Shown here: positions 36,583 through 44,874 of the stretch, piece by piece
How the letters are laid out: each line of letters opens with the position of its first letter
Numbering within the stretch: position 1 is the first letter of the stretch
Assembly (NCBI RefSeq): GCF_005771535.1
Contig: NZ_VANU01000008.1
Location: 60,291-124,290, forward strand
Reading direction: 5' to 3'
Source: Arcobacter arenosus
GTDB taxonomy: Bacteria > Campylobacterota > Campylobacteria > Campylobacterales > Arcobacteraceae
Length of the DNA stretch: 64,000 nt
Translations under genes and position numbers: made by a program
Notes under the pieces: generated by a model
Databases searched by the model: none
What the model saw: the letters and a program-made list of their open reading frames with translations, nothing else
What the model was told of the DNA's origin: nothing

Positions 36583-38016
36583 ATGAATTCTAAATATAAA
36601 GTTATTATAGTTATTTCAAGTTTATTAATAGTCTTATCAATAAGTATATCTTTTATAAATTATCTAGTTTCTTTAAATAGTGCCCAACAACAATTGAAGA
36701 ATCAATCCCTTCCTTTATCTTTAGATAATATTTATTCTGACATACAAAAAAATATTATCCAACCATATTTAGTTTCTTCAATGATGGCAAATGATACCTT
36801 TGTTCATGATTGGCTATTAAATGAAGAATCAAATGAAGAGAAAATTATTAAATATCTAGAAGCTATTAAAAATAAATACAATATGTTTAATACTTTTTTA
36901 GTTTCTAATGAAACAAAAAACTATTACACTCCCCATGGAGTTGTTGAAAAAATTAAAAAAGATAATCCAGCAAATAAATGGTATTTTGATTTTTATAATT
37001 CCCAAGGCAAACATGAAATAAATTTAGATTTTAATGAACACTTGTCAAATAATATGATTATGTTTATTAACTATAAAATTTTTGATAGTAACTTTCACTT
37101 CATTGGTGCAACGGGAGTTGCCCTTAAAATATCATATATAGATGAACTACTTGAGACCTTTAGAAGCAAATACAATTTTCAAGTAACTTTTTTTGATAAA
37201 AATGGAAAGGTAGTTTTATCTGAAAGAAAATTTTATAAATATAAAACTATAAAAGAAGATGAAACCCTTAAAGAGTTTGAAAATGTTATAATCTCAAAAA
37301 AAAGTAATATTATTGAATATGAGAATAATGATTCTAAATATATTATAAACACAAAATATATACCTGAACTTGACCTTTTCTTAACAGTTAAAGCAAATTT
37401 AGATGATTTTACTAAAGATGTAAAGAAAATTTTTTATTTTAATTTAATTACTTCTATTATTATTACTTTTATTATTGCTTTTATTGTTTTTTATATCATT
37501 AGAAACTATAGTAAAAAACTAGAATACTTATCTCAATACGATTCTTTAACTGACCTTTCAAATAGAAGGGACTTTGAAGAAAAATTAAATAGAGAGATTG
37601 ATTTAAATAAAAGAAGACCCCAAAATATATCTTTTGCATTTTTAGATATTGATAATTTCAAATCAGTAAATGATAATTATGGTCATGCAAAAGGGGATTT
37701 AGTTTTAAAAGAGATTGCAAAAATTTTAAAAACAAATATAAGAAAAACAGATATTGTTGGTAGATGGGGTGGAGAAGAGTTTGTTATTGCTTTTATTGGT
37801 TCATCTTTAGAAAATGCTACTTCAGTTTGTGAGAATATTAGAAAAGAGATTGAATCAAATATAAAAATTAAAAAACTAGTAAGTCTTAAAGTAACAGCAA
37901 GTTTTGGTGTTACAATGCTAAAACAATCAGATAGTATAGATACAATTACTTCAAGGGCAGATGAAGCAATGTATTTATCAAAAAATAATGGAAAAAACCA
38001 AATAAATAGTTTATAA
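36583..38016 (+). CDS. Membrane diguanylate cyclase with extracellular sensor
   Basis: The 477-residue protein has membrane helices near residues 5-28 and 288-308 flanking a Cache-like extracellular domain. The C-terminal GGDEF domain has the active-site variant RWGGEEFVIAF (about 393) and the DIDNFKSVNDNYGHAKGD substrate loop. It should make cyclic di-GMP in response to an outside signal. It stands as its own unit between two terminators. Confidence 0.9.
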   Translation: MNSKYKVIIVISSLLIVLSISISFINYLVSLNSAQQQLKNQSLPLSLDNIYSDIQKNIIQPYLVSSMMANDTFVHDWLLNEESNEEKIIKYLEAIKNKYNMFNTFLVSNETKNYYTPHGVVEKIKKDNPANKWYFDFYNSQGKHEINLDFNEHLSNNMIMFINYKIFDSNFHFIGATGVALKISYIDELLETFRSKYNFQVTFFDKNGKVVLSERKFYKYKTIKEDETLKEFENVIISKKSNIIEYENNDSKYIINTKYIPELDLFLTVKANLDDFTKDVKKIFYFNLITSIIITFIIAFIVFYIIRNYSKKLEYLSQYDSLTDLSNRRDFEEKLNREIDLNKRRPQNISFAFLDIDNFKSVNDNYGHAKGDLVLKEIAKILKTNIRKTDIVGRWGGEEFVIAFIGSSLENATSVCENIRKEIESNIKIKKLVSLKVTASFGVTMLKQSDSIDTITSRADEAMYLSKNNGKNQINSL

Positions 38017-38049
38017 AAGTTTAGATGATTACTTCATCTAAACTTTTAT
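38013..38049. terminator. Bidirectional terminator between convergent genes
   Basis: ATAAAAGTTTAGATGA is inversely repeated as TCATCTAAACTTTTAT with a 5-base loop, a 16-bp perfect stem. A- and T-rich ends allow it to act on both strands. It overlaps the stop codons of both neighbouring genes. Confidence 0.85.
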
Positions 38050-38515
38050 TTCTCACATCATCAATTTGAAAACAAGCGTTTGCAATTTTTCTTGCTGTGT
38101 CATCTTTATATTTTTCCACAATTTCTTTGATACATTTCATCTCTTCTTTATCAAACATAGAAGAATCAAAATCTTCTTCCATTTTTAAAAAATTTAGTTC
38201 AATGAATTTTTCTTTTGTAAGAATCTCAATATCAATAAAGTCAAGCATATCTGTAATAAGATAAAGCCTCTCATCATCCTCTTCTAAATCTTCGCCATTT
38301 GCAATAATATCAAAGATATCAGCTAAAACAACAGCTTCAGGATTTCTTTTTTGCTTTATATATTCATCACCAAAGATTTTTCTACCTTTAGTTTTATAAA
38401 AGTTATAATCGATTAAAAATAGTAAAATTATTAGTTTCCTATCATTTAAGTGTTTTACATCTTCATCAAGCATGTAGATTATTACATTTGCAACTTTTGT
38501 TATATCAATATTCAA
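38021..38515 (-). CDS. Panacea/DUF4065 (SocA-like) domain protein
   Basis: The 164-residue protein resembles the DUF4065 fold: KVANVIIYMLDE, then KLIILLFLIDYNFYKTKGRKIFGDEYIKQKRNPEAV. This domain occurs in antitoxins such as SocA and in prophage proteins. No toxin gene is adjacent. It lies nine bases after the response-regulator gene, so it may belong to that signalling operon instead. The assignment is tentative. Confidence 0.55.
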   Translation of the reverse strand: MNIDITKVANVIIYMLDEDVKHLNDRKLIILLFLIDYNFYKTKGRKIFGDEYIKQKRNPEAVVLADIFDIIANGEDLEEDDERLYLITDMLDFIDIEILTKEKFIELNFLKMEEDFDSSMFDKEEMKCIKEIVEKYKDDTARKIANACFQIDDVRNKSLDEVII

Positions 38516-38524
38516 AATATTCCT

Positions 38525-39205
38525 TTAAATTAAATCTAATGAGTCTTCATTAAATTTATATGTTTTGTGGGCAACCTTTGTCAAAATCTTTTTTTCTGCT
38601 AATTCTTTAAATAGTTTAATTAACGTAGGTTTAGAGATGGAAATTTTATCCATAATATCTGAATATGAGGTTACAAGTTCATCATTACTGTCTAAATTTG
38701 AAATAATACATTTTATAACTTCAACTTGTTTACTATCTGTAACTGCCGATATTGTCTTGATTACATTAATATTTTTTTGCATTTCGTGAGATTGTACAAT
38801 TGGAAATAAAATATCATGTAAGGTATTTAGTAACTCTTTTATATTTATTGGTTTTACAATATAATTTTCAACTTTTAATTTTATAGCGTCTAAAAGGTAT
38901 TTTGTATCTGTATGGGCGGTTGTTAATATAATTGGTATATTTACATCTTTTTGTTTTATATCTCTTAAAAAGTCAATTCCGTTTTCATTTTCTAATAAAA
39001 TATCTGAAATTATAACATCAACTTTTTTACTTTCTAAAACTTCAAGTGCTTCTTTTGATGTATTTACTGCATAAACATTTGCAACAAAATCATCTAAAAT
39101 ATCTTTCGTATGTGTTAAAAGAGATTTATCATCTTCTAAATACAGTATATTGAATGTTGACAAGATATTGAGGTTTCTTTCTTTAGTCATCACTTTGTCC
39201 TTCAT
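38525..39205 (-). CDS. Response regulator with C-terminal helix-turn-helix
   Basis: The 226-residue protein has a receiver domain with acidic residues in YLEDD, phospho-Asp in DVIISDILLENENG and Lys in VKPIN. The C-terminal 80 residues contain a winged-helix-like segment (SYSDIMDKISISKPTLIKLFKELAEKKIL), so the output is probably transcription. It overlaps the end of the sensor kinase gene by 23 bases; a later start at ATG 39187 is possible and would nearly remove the overlap. Confidence 0.85.
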   Translation of the reverse strand: MKDKVMTKERNLNILSTFNILYLEDDKSLLTHTKDILDDFVANVYAVNTSKEALEVLESKKVDVIISDILLENENGIDFLRDIKQKDVNIPIILTTAHTDTKYLLDAIKLKVENYIVKPINIKELLNTLHDILFPIVQSHEMQKNINVIKTISAVTDSKQVEVIKCIISNLDSNDELVTSYSDIMDKISISKPTLIKLFKELAEKKILTKVAHKTYKFNEDSLDLI

Positions 39206-40784
39206 TTTTATTATCTAATGGAATGTCCACAATAAAAAGTGCTCCATATTCTAGGTTTTCACTATTTATTTTATTGTAAACATTCTTACATTTTATATTA
39301 CCATTCATATGCTTTTCAATAATTTGTTTAGACATATAAAGTCCAATACCTGTTCCAGCACTTTTATATTTGGTTGTATAGTATGGTTCAAAGATGTGTG
39401 GAAGGATTTTTTCTTCTACTCCACCACCATTGTCATATATAAGAATTCTAGCTTTTTGCCTATACTCTTTAACCACAATTTTTATAGCTCTTTCTTTATC
39501 TAAATTTTTTAAGGCATCTTTAGAATTTGAAATCATATTTAAAACTACATGGGATAATTCATTATAGTATCCATAAATATTTAAATCATTCATAATGATA
39601 ATATTTAGTTTGATATTCTCTTTTTCTAGTATATATTTAGATAAATCAGCTGCATGTAAAACACAATCTTTTACTGAAAATTTTACTTTAGCCTTGTTTG
39701 GACTAAAGAAATTTTGAAAATCATCTAGGGTATTTGACATATTTTCTGCTAGTAATACTGCATCTTTAGTTTTTTGTTCAACAAACTCAAAAGAGAGTTT
39801 TCCAAATTCCATTTTTGTTTGAAATGATTGAATAATCATCATTAAAGAACCCAATGGTTGTCTCCATTGGTGAGCAATATTTCCCAACATTTCACCTAAA
39901 CTTGCTAGTTTTGATTGTTGGAACATAATTAAATCTTTTTTCCTAGAGTTTGCAACTTCTTTTTTTATTTTAATTTCAAGGTAATCATTTAGTTCTTGTA
40001 ACTCTTTTGTCTTTTCACTTACTGCATCTTCAAGATTAAAGTGTAATTTTCTAAAGTTATTGATTAGTAAAACTGATAAAATTACTGAAAATAAAAATAC
40101 TGAAACAATAGAGTAGATTAAAATAGTGGTTAAAAGATTAAAGGTTTTTTGAGTTTCCCTTTTTTCTGTTACAGCAAGATTTAAATCATAGTTTGTAAGG
40201 TTTGTAATATACACATTTACTGAATTTATTTCAAAATAGAGTTTATCAATAAAAAATATAGCCTCAACAAAGTTATTCCTTTGAAGAAGTTGAACTATTT
40301 TATTGATATCTTTATGTAAATCTGAGATTTTCTCATTTATATTCAAAATTAAATTACTTTGTAAAATCTTTTCATTATCCTCTTCTTTATTAATCTCAAA
40401 AAAATCATTAATAAAATTTGTAATAAAAGATTTCTCATATTTTTTATCAATAGTAGCATTTTTATAGTTTTTCCAACTTTTATTAATAAGTTGTTGTGCT
40501 AATGAGATAATATCTTTTGCTTGGTCTATGGTAATGTTTTTTTGTTGAATTTCATAAAAGGTATCATAGATATTGATTTTATATATATCTTTTATATTCT
40601 CTAATTCAATGATAGGTTTTGTTCTTTTTTCAAATAGAGTGTCAAAATCATTTTTCATTGAATAAACTGATATCTGAGATAATGCAATAATAGAAATCAT
40701 ACCACCTGTGATAATAAATAAAAGAACAGAACTTTTATAACTAAATGATAAATTGTCAAAATAGTGTAGTAGTTTTTTAATCAT
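39183..40784 (-). CDS. Sensor histidine kinase
   Basis: The 533-residue protein has membrane helices near 17-36 and 216-240 around an alpha-helical extracytoplasmic domain, then a coiled coil and the kinase core with HQWRQPLGSL (about residue 308) and ATPase motifs YDNGGG and GTGIGLYMSK. It overlaps the solute-binding-protein gene upstream and the response-regulator gene downstream, forming a three-gene signalling unit. Confidence 0.9.
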   Translation of the reverse strand: MIKKLLHYFDNLSFSYKSSVLLFIITGGMISIIALSQISVYSMKNDFDTLFEKRTKPIIELENIKDIYKINIYDTFYEIQQKNITIDQAKDIISLAQQLINKSWKNYKNATIDKKYEKSFITNFINDFFEINKEEDNEKILQSNLILNINEKISDLHKDINKIVQLLQRNNFVEAIFFIDKLYFEINSVNVYITNLTNYDLNLAVTEKRETQKTFNLLTTILIYSIVSVFLFSVILSVLLINNFRKLHFNLEDAVSEKTKELQELNDYLEIKIKKEVANSRKKDLIMFQQSKLASLGEMLGNIAHQWRQPLGSLMMIIQSFQTKMEFGKLSFEFVEQKTKDAVLLAENMSNTLDDFQNFFSPNKAKVKFSVKDCVLHAADLSKYILEKENIKLNIIIMNDLNIYGYYNELSHVVLNMISNSKDALKNLDKERAIKIVVKEYRQKARILIYDNGGGVEEKILPHIFEPYYTTKYKSAGTGIGLYMSKQIIEKHMNGNIKCKNVYNKINSENLEYGALFIVDIPLDNKNEGQSDD

Positions 40785-41925
40785 CTTTATTTATCTCTTT
40801 AAAGGTTGATTCTTCATATTTAAATAAATAGACTTTATTTGATAGTTGATCTTTTTTATGTTCAAGTTTAATACCTCTTAATATCTCTTTAGGAAGTCTA
40901 TTCCATTCTTTTAAGAAAGCATTTTTACTTAAAGGACCTTTTATATTCTTAATTGATTCAACAACACTTTTTGCAACAAGGAAGGCTTCTAGTGAGATAA
41001 AGCCTAATGATTCTTTAGGATAATATCTTCTCATCATATATTTATATTCTCTAATTATTTCAATTCTATAGTTATCAAAACTAGGAACTACTTGAGAGAA
41101 GATTATATTCTGTGTTTCATAGTTTAGTTCTTTTACAATCGCACTAGCATCACCAAATGAAATAATACAAAAAATTGAATCTTTTAATACAGGGTCCATT
41201 TTTGCTTTTTTTATAAACAATGCATTTGCTTGATAAGCTCCAACCATAATAATAGCTTCCGGTTTTGAATCTCTAATTTCACTAAAAGCATGTTTTATAG
41301 ATAAGGTATTTCTTTTATACATACCCTCACCATTTAAAGCCAAATCTCTACTTCTAAGAGATTTTATAGTTGAAACAAATCCCTCTTCACCATAATCATC
41401 ATTTTGATAAAAAACAGCAAATTTTTTTATCTTTTTTTTAGTGTTTAGATACTCAATTATTTTATCAATCTCTTCATAATAAGAGGCTCTAAAGTTTACA
41501 ATGTTTTGTTTATTCTTATCCCTTAAAAAAGAAGCACCAGTAAAAGGAGCTATAAATGGTATAGAATTGTTTTCTATAATAGGTAATATTTTTTTTACTG
41601 TTGGAGTGCCAACATAACCATAAAATGCAAATAAATCTTTTCTCTCTAATAGTTTATTTGTATTCTCAATTGTTAGATTTGGTTCATATTTATCATCTAA
41701 TGAAATTAAAGATATTTTTTTATTATTTGGTAAAATACCTTTTTCATTAACATATTTAAAGTAAGCGTTTGTACCAATCTCTACGTTATGGCCCCAGTCT
41801 TTCATAATACCAGTTTTAGGTAAAGAAGCCCCAAGTACTATATTGTTATTGTAATATTTTTGTTCATTGAAAAAATAAATCAGAAAGGCAAAAATAATAA
41901 AAATTGAAATTAAAATTTTTTTCAA
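40777..41925 (-). CDS. Periplasmic type I solute-binding protein (LivJ/amide-sensor-like)
   Basis: The 382-residue protein has an N-terminal hydrophobic anchor or signal and a branched-chain-amino-acid-binding-like fold (VLGASLPKTGIMKDWG, FYGYVGTPTVKKILP, FRASYYEEIDKI, AVFYQNDDYGEEGF). No ABC permease genes are near. It is the first gene of a unit with a kinase and a response regulator, so it probably works as a ligand sensor that touches the kinase rather than as part of an importer. Confidence 0.85.
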   Translation of the reverse strand: MKKILISIFIIFAFLIYFFNEQKYYNNNIVLGASLPKTGIMKDWGHNVEIGTNAYFKYVNEKGILPNNKKISLISLDDKYEPNLTIENTNKLLERKDLFAFYGYVGTPTVKKILPIIENNSIPFIAPFTGASFLRDKNKQNIVNFRASYYEEIDKIIEYLNTKKKIKKFAVFYQNDDYGEEGFVSTIKSLRSRDLALNGEGMYKRNTLSIKHAFSEIRDSKPEAIIMVGAYQANALFIKKAKMDPVLKDSIFCIISFGDASAIVKELNYETQNIIFSQVVPSFDNYRIEIIREYKYMMRRYYPKESLGFISLEAFLVAKSVVESIKNIKGPLSKNAFLKEWNRLPKEILRGIKLEHKKDQLSNKVYLFKYEESTFKEINKDD

Positions 41926-42053
41926 TACTTCTCCTTAAAAATAAGATTATACCATAATAGTAAACTTAAAATTAACAAAAATTAAAAAGTTATATAAATT
42001 TAGTAAAAAAAAGTTAACTATTTAAGCTTTAATAAAGTTTAATCATTTTAGAA

Positions 42054-42073
42054 TGGTAAAATATTATTTACCA
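42054..42073. promoter_or_regulatory. Palindrome TGGTAAA-N6-TTTACCA before the respiratory formate dehydrogenase operon
   Basis: Perfect 7-base arms flank ATATTA, 15 bases before the first start codon of the operon. The size and position suit a repressor operator. It is not the TGTCA type seen elsewhere in the window. Confidence 0.45.
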
Positions 42074-42087
42074 ATAAGGCATAGGTT

Positions 42088-43791
42088 ATGCAAGAGTATA
42101 TTTATTACAACAAACAAAACTTAGATTTCCCGTTATCTGAAAAGATTTTAGTGACTAACAATATGATTGAATATAAAGATTCAGATTTTATTGTTTCAAA
42201 TACAAATCTTTTTAATGCAGAATTAGTTGCAGATGAAATCGACTTTTATATTAGAAACTCACAAGATACAATAGCTGACAAAATTAAAAATATTGAAAAA
42301 CTTTATGACTTAAATGAATCAAGATTTGATAATGCACAAGATATGACATTTAGTCAAGATGTAGAGAAAAAAGTTTTATTAATCTGTGATGAGTCATGGA
42401 AAAAAGAGTTTATTAAAAAAATAGTTTCAAATGAATTTGACCTTTTCCATATAAATGAAAATATTTTAAAATCTATAACTGGGTCAATTGGAAACTTAAA
42501 TGTAGTAGTTGATGATGAAGACAAAGATATAACTTTAAATATTGACCAAATTATTTGGTTTGATATGAAAGAAGAAGGTAAAAAACAAAGTGGTTGTTTT
42601 GATCCACTTGAAACTTCTATTGATGATGTATTAGCTGAAGTTAGAGCTAATATTGCAAATTATGAATATAGAAAATTTCTAAGTTATGATAAAACAATTT
42701 GTCAATATCATGAACGAAGAGATGAAACTTGCGCTAAGTGTGTAGAGGTTTGTCCTACAACTACAATCGTAAAAGATGATGAGAATAAACATTTACATTT
42801 TTCACAAATAGATTGTCATGGGTGTGGTGGTTGTATCTCAGTGTGTCCAAGTGGTGCTTTAGATTATACTCCATCAAACAGAGAATCAATCTATGCAATG
42901 AGTAAATTTTTTAATGGACATATCCCATTAATCATTCCACAAAAAATGAATATATCTTCTTTAGAAGTAGCCTTAAAAGAGAATGTTTTACCATTTAAAA
43001 TAGAAGGTGAAAAGTTTTTACATGAATCAACTTTATTAACAATACTACAAGAATCTGGTTCTCAAGTAGTTTTTTATACTGACTTTTTATCTAAAGGAAC
43101 TACTGATTCTATTTCTATATTAAATCAAATTTATCAAGCAAAATATCAAAAAGACGCAATTTTAGTTGCAATGAATAAAGAGCAATTAGTTGATGCTTTA
43201 GAAAAAGTAGATTTTATTGATGGTTCAAAATATCAATTAAATGATATGAGTTTAAGAAAAAGAGAAAACTTTGCAATTAGATTATCAAAAATAGTTGGAG
43301 AATATAACTTTGGTGAAGTTCAAACAGGACCAAATGTTCATTATGCAAAGGTTGAAGTAAATGAATCAAATTGTACTTTATGTTTATCATGTGTTGGTGC
43401 ATGTAATGTAAATGCAATTTTTGCAGATGCGAAAGATAATACTTTAAGATTAAATCCATCTTTATGTACATCATGTGGATATTGTGAAGCATCATGTCCT
43501 GAATCAGATTGTTTAACAATAAAAAGAGATGTAATTGAATTACAACCTATGTGGTTTAAAGAAAATATTTTAGCTCAAGATAAACTATTTGCATGTATAG
43601 AGTGTGGGAAAGAGTTTGCTACAACTAAAGCAGTTGAAAAAATTGCAAAGATTATGTCTCCAATATTTGCAAACGACCCAATCAAAGAAAAAACTTTATA
43701 TTGTTGTGAAACATGTAAACCAAAAATTATGATGAAAAGTTACATGGCAAATCCAACAAATTATAACAACAAACAAGGAATAGCAATATGA
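42088..43791 (+). CDS. Multi-cluster 4Fe-4S ferredoxin-like protein of the fdh operon
   Basis: The 567-residue protein has two ferredoxin-like pairs. The first is CAKCVEVCPTT and CHGCGGCISVCPSG (about residues 213-260), the second CTLCLSCVGACNVN and CTSCGYCEASCPES (about 430-475). A further CIECGKEF and CCETCKPK pair follows (about 505 and 540). It has no export signal, so it is probably cytoplasmic. It begins the formate dehydrogenase operon, overlapping the TorD-like gene by four bases. It may deliver electrons or help assemble the enzyme; its exact role is not known to me. Confidence 0.8.
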   Translation: MQEYIYYNKQNLDFPLSEKILVTNNMIEYKDSDFIVSNTNLFNAELVADEIDFYIRNSQDTIADKIKNIEKLYDLNESRFDNAQDMTFSQDVEKKVLLICDESWKKEFIKKIVSNEFDLFHINENILKSITGSIGNLNVVVDDEDKDITLNIDQIIWFDMKEEGKKQSGCFDPLETSIDDVLAEVRANIANYEYRKFLSYDKTICQYHERRDETCAKCVEVCPTTTIVKDDENKHLHFSQIDCHGCGGCISVCPSGALDYTPSNRESIYAMSKFFNGHIPLIIPQKMNISSLEVALKENVLPFKIEGEKFLHESTLLTILQESGSQVVFYTDFLSKGTTDSISILNQIYQAKYQKDAILVAMNKEQLVDALEKVDFIDGSKYQLNDMSLRKRENFAIRLSKIVGEYNFGEVQTGPNVHYAKVEVNESNCTLCLSCVGACNVNAIFADAKDNTLRLNPSLCTSCGYCEASCPESDCLTIKRDVIELQPMWFKENILAQDKLFACIECGKEFATTKAVEKIAKIMSPIFANDPIKEKTLYCCETCKPKIMMKSYMANPTNYNNKQGIAI

Positions 43792-44561
43792 ATACTCAAA
43801 AAATCAATAAAGCAAGAGCTTTATATTATGCAATGTTTTCTAGATTTTTTGTTTTTACAACAGATAACAATAGATATCTAGAATTAATTACATTAATTGA
43901 TACTTTAAAACAAAACCCTTTAGATGAATCTACAAAAGAGGCATTTGAAAATATTAGAGCTGTTTTAAAATCTGATTCAAATATTGCTTTTATGAATGAG
44001 TTTGATGAAATATTTCACTCTCCACATACAAAAACAGTTAGAACAACTGCATCATATTTTGATGAAAATATTGAAAGTGGTAAAAAAAGAGTTGAGATGC
44101 AAAACTTCTTAGGTAAAACAAAAATAAGAAGAGATGAATCTAAATACACTGATTATGAAGACCATATTGGTTTTATTTTTACTGTTTTAGCTGAGCTTTG
44201 TGAACTACAAGCTCAAGGTCAAAATGAATATGACAATTTAATTCATTGTATTTTTGCAGAAATTTTAAATGAATTTGTTGATGAGTTTTCAGAAGAATTA
44301 TTTGAACATGAAAGTGCAGATATTTTTAAAAATGTAATTGTTTTATTAAAAGCATTTATTGAGTTTGAAAGAATATATTTAGAAGTTTCTAAACCAAATA
44401 TTGTTTCAAAACCTTCACAAACTAAGGTTGTTGAAGAGATTTCAGATGAAGAAAAAGCTAGACGAGCTAGAAATAAAGCTATGAAAGCTAATGGACCAAA
44501 AAATAAAAATGATGAGTCTTGTCCTGTATTCGTAACATACGATGTGGAGGATGGAATCTAA
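43788..44561 (+). CDS. TorD-family chaperone for formate dehydrogenase
   Basis: The all-helical 257-residue protein resembles TorD/DmsD chaperones, which hold Mo-enzyme precursors until the cofactor is inserted and Tat export can begin. Evidence is the opening KARALYYAMFSRFFVF, the EFDEIFHSPHTKTVRTTASYFDE segment (about 83) and the DHIGFIFTVLAELCE core (about 125). The C-terminal 40 residues are basic and low in complexity. The gene lies just before the Tat-signal genes, and Campylobacter carries a similar gene in its fdh cluster. Confidence 0.82.
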   Translation: MNTQKINKARALYYAMFSRFFVFTTDNNRYLELITLIDTLKQNPLDESTKEAFENIRAVLKSDSNIAFMNEFDEIFHSPHTKTVRTTASYFDENIESGKKRVEMQNFLGKTKIRRDESKYTDYEDHIGFIFTVLAELCELQAQGQNEYDNLIHCIFAEILNEFVDEFSEELFEHESADIFKNVIVLLKAFIEFERIYLEVSKPNIVSKPSQTKVVEEISDEEKARRARNKAMKANGPKNKNDESCPVFVTYDVEDGI

Positions 44562-44581
44562 ATATTTTTGCCCTTGTGTGG

Positions 44582-44614
44582 CTTAAGTAAGGAAAAGAGT
44601 TTTCTTTATTTAAG
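44582..44614 (+). other. Long hairpin between the chaperone and Tat-peptide genes
   Basis: CTTAAGTAAGGAAAA pairs with TTTTCTTTATTTAAG over 15 bp (two G-U pairs) around a GAG loop. No T-run follows, so it is more likely an mRNA processing or stability element, or a partial terminator that lowers readthrough, than a full terminator. Confidence 0.5.
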
Positions 44615-44652
44615 TCTCATTTATGGGGCTAATCACAAAAAAAGGAGCAACT

Positions 44653-44859
44653 ATGCAAGAGAGTAGAAGAAATTTTGCTAAGAAAACTGCAATAGTTGTT
44701 GGTGCTACTGCTGTTGGTACCACGGTGTTAGCATCTGCTAACAGTTCTACAAAGGCTGGTGTAGGATCAAATGGTGTTGTTGTAGGGAAATCTCCTAAAA
44801 AAGAGATCCTTTACAAAAAATCAAAAGCTTGGGAAGAGTTTTACAAACAAGCTTTATAA
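44653..44859 (+). CDS. Small twin-arginine-signal protein of the formate dehydrogenase operon
   Basis: The start at ATG 44653 is set by AAAGGAGCAACT just upstream. The 68-residue protein opens MQESRRNFAKKTAIVVGATAVG, a clear twin-arginine signal, and has about 35 residues after it (ending KAWEEFYKQAL). Campylobacter jejuni has a similar small gene next to fdhA (Cj1513c, from memory). It may be a small subunit or export partner of the enzyme; the function is unproven. Confidence 0.75.
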   Translation: MQESRRNFAKKTAIVVGATAVGTTVLASANSSTKAGVGSNGVVVGKSPKKEILYKKSKAWEEFYKQAL

Positions 44860-44874
44860 GAAGGAGAAGTAAGT

